DNA from: Cognatitamlana onchidii
GTDB taxonomy: Bacteria; Bacteroidota; Bacteroidia; Flavobacteriales; Flavobacteriaceae
Length of the DNA stretch: 64,000 bases
Direction of reading: 5' to 3'
NCBI RefSeq assembly: GCF_004804355.1
Contig: NZ_SRWZ01000001.1
Span: forward strand, 496,001-560,000
Part shown: positions 1 through 9,464 of the stretch, one piece after another
Layout of the letters: each line of letters opens with the position of its first letter
How positions within the stretch are numbered: the stretch's first letter is position 1
The notes under the pieces: generated by a model
The model's database searches: none
Told to the model about the DNA's origin: nothing
What the model saw: only the letters and a program-made list of their open reading frames with translations
Translations under genes and position numbers: made by a program

Positions 1-1
1 C

Positions 2-1138
2 AATGCACCTCACACTCCAATACAAGCATTATCAAGTGATAAAAATGTTTTAACTAGTCCTCCATACAACTTTGACTATGGTGGTAATGATACTAGACAC
101 AGGTATGCTGCTATGGTTTATGCAGTTGACAGAGGTATTCAAAGAATAGTTGACGAATTAGCGAATAAGGGAGAAACCGATAACACCTTGATAGTCTTTT
201 TAAGTGACAATGGAGGGAAATCTGCCAATAATGCAGGAGGAAATAATTTTCCACTTCGTGGCTTTAAAGGAGACACTTATGAGGGAGGTTTTAGAGTTCC
301 TATGTTTATGTATTGGCCTGGTACTAAAGACAACCAAGGTATACCTTCTGGACAAACCTATGATTTTAATATATCATCTCTAGACCTATATCCAACTTTT
401 GTTGCCTTAGCCAATGGTACAACTCCTAATGGTAAAGAATTAGACGGAAAAGATATTCTTAGCCATATTCAAAACAATACAGATTCTCGAGACGGAGAGT
501 CAATATATACTTTAAGACATCAAGCCAGCAATAAAATAGGCATAAGACGTGGGAAATATAAAGCCTTTCAGCAAACAGATAATTCAGGTGATTTTGCAGG
601 CACATGGTATTTATATGATATCGAGACTAATATAAGTGAAAATAATGCACAAGCTCTTAATAAAAATATAGAACCATACAAAAGTATTTTAGCTAATCTG
701 GCCCACGATGCATATGAGTGGTCTTTAACACACACAGAACCTTTATTTTTTGATAGTACGGGAGCAGCAAATACTTGGAATAACAACCATAGTAATATTA
801 ATTCAGGTAAGCCAAACACATGGCAAGAAAGACTATTTAATGGCTTTACTTTATCTGTAGAAAGTATTGACATAAATAGTAATATAGCTGGATATATTTT
901 TCCAAATCCAGTTAAAGAATCTAAACTTTCTATCAAATTTTATGAAAGGTTAAATGATGAAATAAATGTTGTTATTTATGATAATTTGGGTAGAGCTGTA
1001 CAGACAGAATTGAACTTAAAACAGTTACAGTCAAACACAGTTGAATTAACCTTAAGCTCTGATATCTCATCGGGTAATTACTTTGTAAAAGTTCTTTCTG
1101 GATTGAAATCGTTTACTCAACAAATAATTATTGAATAA
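2..1138 (+). CDS. Sulfatase (S1 family), 3' part, with type IX sorting domain; 5' end outside window
   Basis: The reading frame is open from base 2, so the gene begins before the window; the first internal ATG is at 113. Sulfatase marks visible are a PHTP motif in the first codons and SDNGG about 70 codons in, which belong to the metal and sulfate site of family S1. The N-terminal CxPxR formylglycine motif would lie upstream and cannot be checked. The last 75 or so residues form a type A T9SS sorting domain: a FPNPV start, a NVVIYDNLGR strand, an SSGNYFVKV strand and a short hydrophobic end. It is therefore probably secreted and surface-attached through the type IX system, whose porU and porV lie in this window. 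The likely substrate is a sulfated algal polysaccharide, but the subfamily cannot be fixed from this fragment. Confidence 0.9.
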   Translation, partial: NAPHTPIQALSSDKNVLTSPPYNFDYGGNDTRHRYAAMVYAVDRGIQRIVDELANKGETDNTLIVFLSDNGGKSANNAGGNNFPLRGFKGDTYEGGFRVPMFMYWPGTKDNQGIPSGQTYDFNISSLDLYPTFVALANGTTPNGKELDGKDILSHIQNNTDSRDGESIYTLRHQASNKIGIRRGKYKAFQQTDNSGDFAGTWYLYDIETNISENNAQALNKNIEPYKSILANLAHDAYEWSLTHTEPLFFDSTGAANTWNNNHSNINSGKPNTWQERLFNGFTLSVESIDINSNIAGYIFPNPVKESKLSIKFYERLNDEINVVIYDNLGRAVQTELNLKQLQSNTVELTLSSDISSGNYFVKVLSGLKSFTQQIIIE

Positions 1139-1154
1139 ATAAAATATTCTTTTT

Positions 1155-1194
1155 AAATAAAAAACGGGTTAGTCACCTAAGCCGTTTTTTATTT
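1155..1194. terminator. Bidirectional intrinsic terminator
   Basis: Eighteen-base arms (1155-1172 and 1177-1194) pair around a TCAC loop with one mismatch. The stem has a GC core with A-rich and T-rich flanks, so it gives a U-tract on either strand. It sits between the convergent sulfatase gene and the DUF389 gene and can end both transcripts. Confidence 0.85.
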
Positions 1195-1202
1195 GAATCT
1201 GT

Positions 1203-2678
1203 TTAATCCAGCCTTTTTACAACTAGAGTATCTAATCCTAACTTTTGTTTAAAAAGATTTTCTAATTTTTTTGTGTACGCTTTTCTTTCCTTTTCCTTGG
1301 TCCTTGATTTGTCCCAAGTTATATAAAAAACTGAAATCGTATCCTTCTTCTTAAAGTTTGTTGACACAACATTAGCGTAAGATATTTCTTCAATAGACTC
1401 ATAGATAATCTTAACTTCTTTCGCTAAAGCATCAAAAGAAGAATAGCTTTTGTCAAGTGTTGCTAACCGACGCACCTTATTCTCTAAGTAGTTTATTTTT
1501 TGAGATTGCGACAATAAATCTAAGGAGTCCCTTGTACGTAATTCTTCCATATACCTCATATTATCAAGGTTCTTGGATTTATTTTGATTCACTATTAATT
1601 CTGTATTATAAAGCGCTCTATAGTCCTTCAATCTACTTCGTAGGAGGGCAATAGAAGATTCTGGTATTTCGTCAAGTCCAAACGTATTTAATTCTATTAT
1701 AGAGATTTCATCATCTCCATATTTATAGGAAGCATTATTTCTTATAAACTCAGCATGTGGCAATTCTTCCAATTCTTTTTTAATGAATGTCATAGCATCC
1801 CTTTTAAAATTACTTTCATCTAAAACAATAAGAAACGTCCAAATAGCTGGTACCATAACCACAATAGCTAATGCAGTCGCTACTCTTGAGATAAACAAGC
1901 GCTTTTTACTGTTAGCGTATTTAAGCATTGGGAATCGTAATAACTTTAGTACTAAAAAAGTTGCTAAGGCAATAAAAATGGTATTAATTGTGAATAAATA
2001 CATCGCCTGACCAAAGTAAATGAAGTTTCCTTTAGCTAGACCATAACCTGCAGTACATAAAGGAGGCATTAACGCTGTTGCAATTGCAACCCCAAAAATA
2101 ACAGACGCTATGGTTCCTTTTTTGGTTCTTGCTATTATTAGGGCTAAACCACCAAAAAAAGCTATTAGCACATCCCTAATATCTGGTCTTACTCTCCCTA
2201 AAAGCTCTGAGGTATCTTCACTTAACGGAAATAGCCAAAAAAACATGAAAGCCGTAATTAAACTTAGCACAATCATAGTAGCCAAGTTTATCAATGATTT
2301 TCTTAGGGTATCAATATCATTAATAGCAATAGATAGCCCTACACCAAGAATAGGTCCCATTAACGGAGAAATCAACATGGCTCCAATAACAACCGCCGTC
2401 GAATTGGCATTTAACCCAATGGATGCCACAAAAATAGAGCAAACTAATATCCAAGCTGTAGCGCCTTTAAAAGAGATATCCCCTTTTATAGCCTGAATTG
2501 TAGCATCCCTATCCGTATCATCCCGAAAATCTAAAAGATCCCTTAAGAATATTCTAATGCTCTGAAAAAGTCCATGGGCGTCCTTCTGAACTGCCTTTTT
2601 AGATTCTTCAACTGCTTTTTCTTTTGGTTCCTCTGAACTCGTTTCTTCAGAAAAATTGAATTTACTCTCTTCACTCAT
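1203..2678 (-). CDS. DUF389 family membrane protein
   Basis: A 491-residue protein. The first 45 residues are rich in Glu, Lys and Ser and look cytoplasmic. A DUF389 membrane core with several hydrophobic helices follows, roughly residues 70-290, including the family's GAMLISPLMGPI and ATALMPPLCTAGYG segments. The C-terminal 200 residues are a soluble, partly helical region. The transport substrate or role of this family is not established. It is the last gene of a six-gene minus-strand operon, 6 bases after the guanylyltransferase gene and just before a strong terminator. The family call is firm; the function is unknown. Confidence 0.85.
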   Translation of the reverse strand: MSEESKFNFSEETSSEEPKEKAVEESKKAVQKDAHGLFQSIRIFLRDLLDFRDDTDRDATIQAIKGDISFKGATAWILVCSIFVASIGLNANSTAVVIGAMLISPLMGPILGVGLSIAINDIDTLRKSLINLATMIVLSLITAFMFFWLFPLSEDTSELLGRVRPDIRDVLIAFFGGLALIIARTKKGTIASVIFGVAIATALMPPLCTAGYGLAKGNFIYFGQAMYLFTINTIFIALATFLVLKLLRFPMLKYANSKKRLFISRVATALAIVVMVPAIWTFLIVLDESNFKRDAMTFIKKELEELPHAEFIRNNASYKYGDDEISIIELNTFGLDEIPESSIALLRSRLKDYRALYNTELIVNQNKSKNLDNMRYMEELRTRDSLDLLSQSQKINYLENKVRRLATLDKSYSSFDALAKEVKIIYESIEEISYANVVSTNFKKKDTISVFYITWDKSRTKEKERKAYTKKLENLFKQKLGLDTLVVKRLD

Positions 2679-2684
2679 TTTTTT

Positions 2685-3764
2685 CTAACCATATTGTTCT
2701 CCAAATTTGTTTTTCACGCTTTGAAGCACTTTTTTAATGTCTTGCTCTTTTGCTTTAGGAAAGATAAGCAAAACTTCATCCTTATCTACTATAATATAAT
2801 CTTTCAAACCATCTACAACAACAATTTTATCTTCTTTTGTTCTTATCATGTTACCAGAAGACGCTTCCGTTAAAACTCGTGCATTCACAACGGCATTATT
2901 TGATCCATCCTTATCAAGCTTATCATATAAACTCCCCCAGGTCCCTAAATCATTCCAATCAAATTCTGCGGCTATTACATAAACATTATTGGACTTTTCC
3001 ATAATAGCATAGTCCACCGAAATATTTTCTGCTTTCGGATAATTTTCTTTGATAAAAGTATTTTCTAAATCGGTGTTATAAGTTTCTATTCCAGATTCAA
3101 ATAAAGCATATAGCTCAGGTTGATTTTTTTTAAATGTAGCAATTACTGTTTTTGCACTCCACATAAAAATACCAGCATTCCACAAAAAATTGCCTTGGTT
3201 AATAAACTCTTTGGCAGTTTGATAATTAGGCTTTTCTCTAAATTGATTCACTGATTTTATGGTTGCATCGGTCCCTTTATCAGATTCAATATAGCCATAG
3301 CCCGTATTAGGAAATGTTGGTTGAATCCCTAAGGTCATGAGTGCATTATTAGTAGAACAAAAATCAAAAGCTTGCTGAACATTCTTGGAAAACGTTTTTT
3401 CATCTTCTATCCAATGATCACTAGGAGCAACAATCATAACGGCATCTGGGTTCTCCTTTTGAATTTTTAATGAGGCATAAAGAATGCATGGAGCTGTATT
3501 TCGCATTGCAGGTTCCAGGACTACTTGCCTTTCAGTAACTTCTGGTAATTGTTCCAAAACCAAATCATTATACCGCTTATTTGTTAAAATAAAAATATTC
3601 TCCTTTGGTATGAGGTCTGCAAGCCTATTAAACGTTTTTTGAATTAAAGTATCACCTGTCCCCAACATGTCATGAAACTGCTTTGGAAAATCTTGTGTAC
3701 TAATTGGCCAAAATCTTGAGCCTACACCTCCTGCCATTAAAATGGCATAATAATTTTTATTCAT
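2685..3764 (-). CDS. manC: Mannose-1-phosphate guanylyltransferase
   Basis: A 359-residue nucleotidyltransferase that makes GDP-mannose from GTP and mannose-1-phosphate for glycan and surface polysaccharide synthesis. The N-terminus has the pyrophosphorylase signature LMAGGVGSRFWP (residues 9-20). Further in are APSDHW, the FREKPN sugar-phosphate motif and a FLWNAGIFMW segment. The length fits the short monofunctional type; the isomerase domain of bifunctional ManC/AlgA proteins is absent. It lies 5 bases after the SprT-like gene and 6 bases before the DUF389 gene, so the three are probably co-transcribed. Confidence 0.92.
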   Translation of the reverse strand: MNKNYYAILMAGGVGSRFWPISTQDFPKQFHDMLGTGDTLIQKTFNRLADLIPKENIFILTNKRYNDLVLEQLPEVTERQVVLEPAMRNTAPCILYASLKIQKENPDAVMIVAPSDHWIEDEKTFSKNVQQAFDFCSTNNALMTLGIQPTFPNTGYGYIESDKGTDATIKSVNQFREKPNYQTAKEFINQGNFLWNAGIFMWSAKTVIATFKKNQPELYALFESGIETYNTDLENTFIKENYPKAENISVDYAIMEKSNNVYVIAAEFDWNDLGTWGSLYDKLDKDGSNNAVVNARVLTEASSGNMIRTKEDKIVVVDGLKDYIIVDKDEVLLIFPKAKEQDIKKVLQSVKNKFGEQYG

Positions 3765-3769
3765 AATTA

Positions 3770-4369
3770 TTAATCTCTCATTAAATCCACCTCTACGTTT
3801 GGATTAAACAAATATACTCTTCCTGTAGCAACTTCTAAACATTCATAACGTTTTACTCTCTTCTTGCCTTTTTTAAATACCTTACCGTTATATAGTCGAA
3901 ATGTTTCCCCACTGGGCACTTCAAATATATAAACCTTGCCGTTGGGGGGATCAAACTGTTTTAATGCTAATGCTAATTCTATATCGGTATCACTGCTCGC
4001 CTTCGGATTTTTAAAATGTCTGGCTAGCAGAGGTAATATTTTAGCAGGAAAAACCTCTGGCCTTAAAAACGGCAAGATTAAATGCTGAAATGTATATTTC
4101 CATTCTTTCCCGTGTGGCTTAATAAACCTTCCATACCTATTGTAAGCTTCAAAATGAGCAATTTCGTGTATTAAAGTTATTAAAAAACGGTACTTGTTTA
4201 AACTAACATTTATGGTTATTTCGTGCTTTTCGTTGGGTAGAACTCGATAATCACCATGTCGTGTTTTTCGCTCTTTCTTTACTTTCACAGTTAAATTGTC
4301 ATGCTCAAGGAGTTTTGAAACCTGACCTAAGGCACTCTCTGGAATAAACTCCTTTAGTTGATTTTGCAT
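3770..4369 (-). CDS. SprT-like zinc metalloprotease domain protein
   Basis: A 199-residue protein with the zinc-protease motif HEIAH followed by a third His in KPHGKEW, the SprT-like arrangement also found in eukaryotic Spartan. The C-terminal half is basic (FKKGKKRVKRYEC) and resembles the zinc-ribbon-like tail of SprT proteins, with only one clear Cys. SprT-family proteins are thought to be cytoplasmic, and some act on DNA-protein crosslinks; the bacterial substrate is uncertain. It lies 18 bases after the HAD gene in the same operon. Confidence 0.82.
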   Translation of the reverse strand: MQNQLKEFIPESALGQVSKLLEHDNLTVKVKKERKTRHGDYRVLPNEKHEITINVSLNKYRFLITLIHEIAHFEAYNRYGRFIKPHGKEWKYTFQHLILPFLRPEVFPAKILPLLARHFKNPKASSDTDIELALALKQFDPPNGKVYIFEVPSGETFRLYNGKVFKKGKKRVKRYECLEVATGRVYLFNPNVEVDLMRD

Positions 4370-4387
4370 GGCTTAACGAAATTAAAT

Positions 4388-5026
4388 TTATTCTAAAACT
4401 TCAAAAAACTTATGCATAGAATCAAAAGTTTTATTTGCTAAGCCTTTAAGTTCGTTCTTATAGTCATGTTCCGTATAACCATAAACATCAAAACCTCCTT
4501 TCTTGGCTGCTTTTACCCCCGAAACACTGTCTTCAATCACCAAACATTCGTTTGGCTTAAAACCCATAATTTTGGCAGCCCATAAATAAACGTCGGGTTC
4601 TGGCTTCCACTTTTGAATGGTATAACAGCTAAAAATATTTCCATCAAAATAAGGTAGCAACCCAGTTAAATCTAAATTTAATCTTATTTTATTTTCAGGG
4701 CCGCTTGATGCAACACAAAATGGCATTTTAAGTTTTTTTATAACAGACTCTATGCCTGTTATAGGTTTTATATTTTCAGTAAAAGCTTTGAAAGTATTTA
4801 TTCTGTAATCAGGCTCAAAACTATCTGGCAGCGGTTTCTTAATCCTTTCAGAAATTAAATTCATGCACGCCTTAAGAGACTTTCCTTTTAAATTACCAAC
4901 AGACTGTTGTTTATCAAAGTTTGCGCCAAGGGCATTGGCCATTTCAACCAAAACTCCAATGGCAATAGATTCGCTATCCACTAAAACACCATCACAATCA
5001 AAAATGATGCATTTATATTTGCTCAT
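4388..5026 (-). CDS. HAD-superfamily phosphatase, beta-phosphoglucomutase-like subfamily
   Basis: A 212-residue HAD hydrolase. Motif I is FDCDGVLVDSE near the N-terminus, motif II is the Ser in CVASSGP, motif III is the Lys in QKWKPEPDVY and motif IV is VIEDSVSGVKAA. The helical cap lies between motifs I and II, as in beta-phosphoglucomutase and small sugar-phosphate phosphatases. The substrate cannot be read from the sequence. It lies 3 bases after the SDR gene, suggesting translational coupling. Confidence 0.85.
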   Translation of the reverse strand: MSKYKCIIFDCDGVLVDSESIAIGVLVEMANALGANFDKQQSVGNLKGKSLKACMNLISERIKKPLPDSFEPDYRINTFKAFTENIKPITGIESVIKKLKMPFCVASSGPENKIRLNLDLTGLLPYFDGNIFSCYTIQKWKPEPDVYLWAAKIMGFKPNECLVIEDSVSGVKAAKKGGFDVYGYTEHDYKNELKGLANKTFDSMHKFFEVLE

Positions 5027-5029
5027 AAA

Positions 5030-5713
5030 TTAAGGGGTAGAATTAGAAACCTGCAGCATTTTTCCATTATAGTACTTATTCCCATTCAAAGAAAAATCAA
5101 ACATATAGTCTGCCATTTCTATAGCTGTAATAGGAGCCTGGTACCCAGGGAAAGCTTCTTCTAACATTTCAGTTTGTACAGCTCCTAAAGCCAGTACATT
5201 AAAAGAAATACCAGAATCTTTGTACTCCTCAGCTAAAAGTTCGGTTAAGGTTATTACCGCTGCTTTACTTGAACTGTAAGCCGCTAACCCAGGAAACTTC
5301 ATACTTCCTTGTACCCCTCCCATCGAACTTACTGTCACAACATGGGCTCCTTGTTTCATAAACGGGAGAACCGTTCTAGTTAGTTCTGATACTCCAAAAA
5401 CGTTAGTCGTATACACCTTTTCAAAATCGATTATTGAAGTTTCTGAAAAAGGCTTATTTAAAAGAGCTCCTGCATTATTGATTAAAACATCCACGTGAGT
5501 CCATTCCTTTTTTACAAATGCTTTAACCTTAGCGTAAGCATTCTTATCATTCAAATCAAAAGAAAAACAAGAAACATTGCTCAATGCTAAATTCTTTATA
5601 GGTATTTCATTTCTTGACAAAGCTAAAACACGATGACCTTCTTTCGAAAATTTTTTAACCAACTCGAAACCAATACCCCGACTTGTTCCTGTTATAATGA
5701 TATTTTTACTCAT
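5030..5713 (-). CDS. SDR family NAD(P)-dependent oxidoreductase
   Basis: A 227-residue classical short-chain dehydrogenase. The cofactor motif is TGTSRGIG (residues 8-15), followed by LINNAGA in the core, VVTVSSMGG with the catalytic Ser, and the YSSSK catalytic Tyr-Lys pair. An Arg right after the glycine motif favours NADPH. The substrate is unknown. The start overlaps the end of the M28 peptidase gene by 8 bases, so the two are translationally linked. Confidence 0.87.
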   Translation of the reverse strand: MSKNIIITGTSRGIGFELVKKFSKEGHRVLALSRNEIPIKNLALSNVSCFSFDLNDKNAYAKVKAFVKKEWTHVDVLINNAGALLNKPFSETSIIDFEKVYTTNVFGVSELTRTVLPFMKQGAHVVTVSSMGGVQGSMKFPGLAAYSSSKAAVITLTELLAEEYKDSGISFNVLALGAVQTEMLEEAFPGYQAPITAIEMADYMFDFSLNGNKYYNGKMLQVSNSTP

Positions 5714-6698
5714 TGTGCATTCTTATTTCTTTTGTAGCTGCATTAATCATACCTTCTAGAGCAGGAATCATTCTATTCATAAAACTAGTCATGTGATTAA
5801 AGTCCATTTTATCCACTTCATCATCTACATGGTGATAAAATTCGAAATTAGTGAAATCAAAAGTCGATATGGCCTGTGCTGGAATTTTAAATTGCTGATA
5901 AAAAGGGTAATTATCAGATCTTTTGAACAAACTGTATGATTTTGCCTGAGGTAGAAACCCAACGACATCATTTTTAGCATATTCATTTAATTTTTCGGCC
6001 ATATTTGATAAATTAAATCCTGTCAAATAAGCCATAGTCTCTTTTTCAGCTCTAGGAACCCCAATCATTTCAAAATTAATCATGGTATACAAATCTATCC
6101 CAGCTTCTTTTAATTTAGCAGCCAAATGCTCTGAGCCTTTAAGCCCCATCTCTTCTGCAGAATATAAGGTAAATAACACACTTCTTTTGTTACTTTTAGT
6201 CTTAGCAAAATACCTTGCCCATTCCAATACCGCAATGGTACCTGAGGCGTCGTCGTTGGCTCCATTGGCAATAGTATCTCCGTCTACTTCCTTTCCTACA
6301 CCAATATGATCGTAGTGTGCTCCTAAAATGACGAATTCACTTTTTAAATCTTTATCGTTTCCTTCTAAATACCCAACAACATTATAACCATCTAGCTTTT
6401 TTACCTTAAAACTATCTCTATAGGTCTCAAAATAAGGTTTGATATTATTTTCCTTAAAAAATGATTCTATATAAACCGCTGCTTTTTCAATTCCAGCACT
6501 TCCGGTATTTCTACCTTCAAGTTCATCAGACGCCATATATTCCATGGCTTGCTGAACATCTTGCAGCTTTACGAACTCAACACCACTATCGGTCGTTTTT
6601 GCTTCTATCGAGACTTTAGAGGACTCTTTAGAAAGTTCTTTTTTTGACCCACAACTATAAATACCAGCTACTAGAAGAAGAATGATTAAATTTCTCAT
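5706..6698 (-). CDS. M28 family zinc aminopeptidase, lipoprotein
   Basis: A 330-residue secreted peptidase. The signal peptide ends in a lipobox (GIYSC, Cys16). Zinc ligands of the M28 family are visible: GAHYDHIG, the NGANDDASG Asp, the AEEMG Glu pair and a late HHVDDE His. It probably trims peptides in the periplasm or at the outer membrane. It is the first gene of the minus-strand operon running to the DUF389 gene, and it is separated from the upstream pdhC gene by a terminator. Confidence 0.9.
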   Translation of the reverse strand: MRNLIILLLVAGIYSCGSKKELSKESSKVSIEAKTTDSGVEFVKLQDVQQAMEYMASDELEGRNTGSAGIEKAAVYIESFFKENNIKPYFETYRDSFKVKKLDGYNVVGYLEGNDKDLKSEFVILGAHYDHIGVGKEVDGDTIANGANDDASGTIAVLEWARYFAKTKSNKRSVLFTLYSAEEMGLKGSEHLAAKLKEAGIDLYTMINFEMIGVPRAEKETMAYLTGFNLSNMAEKLNEYAKNDVVGFLPQAKSYSLFKRSDNYPFYQQFKIPAQAISTFDFTNFEFYHHVDDEVDKMDFNHMTSFMNRMIPALEGMINAATKEIRMHNE

Positions 6699-6727
6699 TG
6701 TTTTACAGATTTAAAAATTAAAGATAA

Positions 6728-6762
6728 AAAAACCTGTTTCAAATAGTATGAAACAGGTTTTT
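6728..6762 (-). terminator. Intrinsic terminator after the pyruvate dehydrogenase E2 gene
   Basis: Fourteen-base perfect arms (6728-6741 and 6749-6762) surround a 7-base loop. On the minus strand a run of T follows. It separates the E2 gene from the M28 peptidase operon. Confidence 0.88.
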
Positions 6763-6790
6763 ATTTTCGGTATATCTTAAAAACAATCTA

Positions 6791-8422
6791 TTAAACCACC
6801 ATAGTTAACGGGTTTTCTATATATCCTTTCAAGGTTTGCAAGAATTGTGCGCCAGTAGCCCCATCAACAGTCCTATGGTCACAAGCTAATGTAAGCTTCA
6901 TGGTATTTCCAACTACAATTTCGCCGTTCTTTACAACTGGTTTTTGCACAATGGCACCTACAGATAATATCGCTGAATTTGGCTGATTAATAATTGATGT
7001 AAAATAATCGATCCCAAACATACCAAGGTTAGAAACCGTGAATGTACTTCCCGACATTTCATCTGGTGTTAATTTCTTATTTCTAGCCTTACCTGCTAAT
7101 TCTTTAACTTCTGCACCAATTTGTGGTAAAGACTGCTCATTTGCAAATCTTACAACAGGAACAACTAAGCCATCTGGAACAGCAACGGCTACACCAACAT
7201 GTACATGATTATTCAAACGCATTTTATCGTCAAACCATTGGGAGTTTACTTGTGGGTGTTGCTTAAGCGCCAGCGCACAAGCTTTTACCACCATATCATT
7301 AAAAGATATTTTAGTATCAGGAATTGAATTGAATTGACTACGGAAAGCAATAGCATTGTCCATATCAAACTCAACCGCTAGATAATAATGTGGTGCTGAG
7401 AACTTAGATTTAGTTAGAGATTTTGCAATAGCCTTACGCATTTGAGAGTTAGGAACCTCATCAAAATCCTCTTGACCTGTTGGAACAAATTTACCTACTG
7501 TTGCGCCAGAACCTGCTGGTTCATAATTTTCAATGTCGCGCTTTATTATACGTCCATTTTCCCCTGAACCTTGAACTTTAGTGAGATTTACACCTTTCTC
7601 CTCTGCCAATTTTTTAGCCAACGGAGATACATAAACTCTTCCGTTTGCAGTGACTGGAGTTGGAGCAGGAGCTTTAGTTTTTGTAGATGTTGCTGTTGCT
7701 GGAGCCGCCTTAGGTGCTTCTTTCTTTGCTTCAGTCTTAGGTGCTTCTTCTTTTTTAGAGGCTCCTGTATTTGCAGAAAAGTTTGCTGAAACACCAGAAA
7801 CATCTGTCCCTGCAGGGCCTATGATAGCTAACAACTCATCTACTTTTGCAGATTCTCCTTCTTGAAGTCCTATTTCTAAAAGCGTACCTGACTGAAATGA
7901 TTCGAACTCCATCGTTGCCTTATCAGTTTCTATTTCAGCAAGAATATCTCCTTCTTCTACTACATCACCAACTTTTTTCAACCAAGTAGCAACTGTTCCT
8001 TCTTCCATGGTATCACTTAACCTTGGCATGGTTACAACTATTACCCCTTCAGGTAATGCAGCAGCTTCACTAGAAGCGTTTTCATTATCATTTGAACTAG
8101 GAATACTTTCAGAAGCTTCTTCTTTAGTCTCTTCGGATGCACTACTTGTAGCACCACCATTCAATAAATCGGATATATCTTCGCCTTCATCTCCAATAAT
8201 AGCTAAAAGCTCATCTACTTTTGTAGTTTCCCCTTCTTGAACTCCAATATGAAGCAAAGTCCCTTCATTAAAAGACTCAAATTCCATAGTGGCTTTGTCG
8301 GTTTCTATTTCAGCTAAAATATCACCTTCTTCAATCTTATCACCAACTTTTTTTAACCAAGCCGCAACAGTACCCTCTTCCATGGTATCGCTCAAACGCG
8401 GCATATTTACTACTATTGCCAT
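6791..8422 (-). CDS. pdhC: Pyruvate dehydrogenase E2, dihydrolipoamide acetyltransferase
   Basis: A 543-residue E2 subunit that transfers acetyl groups to CoA. It has two near-identical lipoyl domains (about residues 1-80 and 127-205), each with the lipoylated Lys in TDKAT (Lys43 and Lys168). An Ala/Pro/Lys linker follows, then a peripheral subunit-binding domain around residues 260-300 with VSPLAKKLA, and the catalytic domain ending in DHRTVDGATGA. Two lipoyl domains are common in this phylum. It starts 3 bases after the E1 alpha gene, so the two are coupled. E1 beta and E3 are not in the window. Confidence 0.95.
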   Translation of the reverse strand: MAIVVNMPRLSDTMEEGTVAAWLKKVGDKIEEGDILAEIETDKATMEFESFNEGTLLHIGVQEGETTKVDELLAIIGDEGEDISDLLNGGATSSASEETKEEASESIPSSNDNENASSEAAALPEGVIVVTMPRLSDTMEEGTVATWLKKVGDVVEEGDILAEIETDKATMEFESFQSGTLLEIGLQEGESAKVDELLAIIGPAGTDVSGVSANFSANTGASKKEEAPKTEAKKEAPKAAPATATSTKTKAPAPTPVTANGRVYVSPLAKKLAEEKGVNLTKVQGSGENGRIIKRDIENYEPAGSGATVGKFVPTGQEDFDEVPNSQMRKAIAKSLTKSKFSAPHYYLAVEFDMDNAIAFRSQFNSIPDTKISFNDMVVKACALALKQHPQVNSQWFDDKMRLNNHVHVGVAVAVPDGLVVPVVRFANEQSLPQIGAEVKELAGKARNKKLTPDEMSGSTFTVSNLGMFGIDYFTSIINQPNSAILSVGAIVQKPVVKNGEIVVGNTMKLTLACDHRTVDGATGAQFLQTLKGYIENPLTMVV

Positions 8423-8425
8423 AGT

Positions 8426-9424
8426 TTATAATTTGTGTTGTATAAATGGATAATCTTCTTGTTCGTAAACAACATCATAAAGTTGTTGTACTTCTGGGAA
8501 TGGAGACTCTTCTGCAAATTTCTCACATTCTGCTACTCTGGCCTTCACGCGCTTATCAATAACTTTTATATCATCTTCTGTCGCATATTTTTTATCGAGA
8601 ATAACGTCTTTAACCTGAGTAATAGGGTCAATTTTTTTGTATTCTTCAACTTCATCCTTAGTTCTGTAATGCTGAGCATCACTCATAGAATGTCCTCTAT
8701 ATCTATAGGTTTTTAACTCCAAGAATGTTGGGCCACCACCTTTTCTTGCTCTTTGGATAGCTTCATCAAAAGCTTCAGCAACTTTAATAGGATTCATACC
8801 ATCAACTGGTGCACAAGGCATATCATACCCTAATCCTAATTTATAAATATCTTCATGATTAGCTGTTCTTTCAACAGAAGTTCCCATGGCATACCCGTTA
8901 TTTTCGCAAACAAAAACCACTGGCAAATTCCATAGCATAGCCAAATTAAAAGTTTCATGCAAAGACCCCTGTCTTGCAGCTCCATCACCAAAGCAACACA
9001 AGGTTACGGCATCGCTCCCATGATATTTATCACCGAAAGCAATCCCAGCTCCTAAAGGAATTTGACCTCCAACAATACCATGACCACCATAAAAACGGTG
9101 TTCTTTAGAAAAAATATGCATAGAACCACCCATACCATGAGAAGTTCCGGTAGCTTTTCCGTATAACTCTGCCATAACACGTTTTGGATCGACCCCCATA
9201 CCAATAGGTTGCACATGGTTACGATAAGCCGTAATCATTTTGTCTTTTGTCAAATCCATAGCGTGCAATGCACCAGCCAGAACAGCTTCTTGGCCATTAT
9301 ACAAGTGAAGAAATCCTCTTACTTTTTGCTGAATATAAACTGCGGCCAGTTTGTCTTCAAACTTTCTCCAGAACAACATGTCCTCATACCATTTGAGATA
9401 TACCTCTTTTGTGATTTTTTGCAT
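8426..9424 (-). CDS. pdhA: Pyruvate dehydrogenase E1 component, alpha subunit
   Basis: A 332-residue thiamine-diphosphate enzyme subunit. The ThDP and Mg2+ motif starts at GDGAARQG and ends at the CENNGYA Asn pair. Upstream are GGSMH and GGHGIVGGQIP, and the phosphorylation-loop-like YRGHSMSD region is present. It decarboxylates pyruvate together with a beta subunit encoded elsewhere. It is co-transcribed with pdhC directly downstream. Confidence 0.95.
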   Translation of the reverse strand: MQKITKEVYLKWYEDMLFWRKFEDKLAAVYIQQKVRGFLHLYNGQEAVLAGALHAMDLTKDKMITAYRNHVQPIGMGVDPKRVMAELYGKATGTSHGMGGSMHIFSKEHRFYGGHGIVGGQIPLGAGIAFGDKYHGSDAVTLCCFGDGAARQGSLHETFNLAMLWNLPVVFVCENNGYAMGTSVERTANHEDIYKLGLGYDMPCAPVDGMNPIKVAEAFDEAIQRARKGGGPTFLELKTYRYRGHSMSDAQHYRTKDEVEEYKKIDPITQVKDVILDKKYATEDDIKVIDKRVKARVAECEKFAEESPFPEVQQLYDVVYEQEDYPFIQHKL

Positions 9425-9456
9425 CGAATAATATTATATTATTAATAAGCGAAATA

Positions 9457-9464
9457 CAAAAGTA
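9457..9464 (-). promoter_or_regulatory. Possible promoter -7 box for pdhA-pdhC
   Basis: On the minus strand the bases read TACTTTTG, matching the Bacteroidota -7 consensus TAnnTTTG, about 33 bases before the pdhA start. The nearest TTTG upstream lies further away than the usual 19 bases, so the -33 part is not convincing. Confidence 0.4.

Noticed and set aside
568-936. Minus-strand open frame of 122 codons
   Set aside because: It lies wholly inside the sulfatase gene, has no recognisable domain and shows the composition of a shadow frame.
1457-2496. Plus-strand open frames inside the DUF389 gene
   Set aside because: They mirror hydrophobic codons of the minus-strand membrane protein and lack homology or ribosome-binding context.
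7571-7865. Three overlapping open frames on both strands
   Set aside because: They are opposite or shifted readings of the Ala/Pro/Lys-rich linker of pyruvate dehydrogenase E2, with no domain or start signal of their own.
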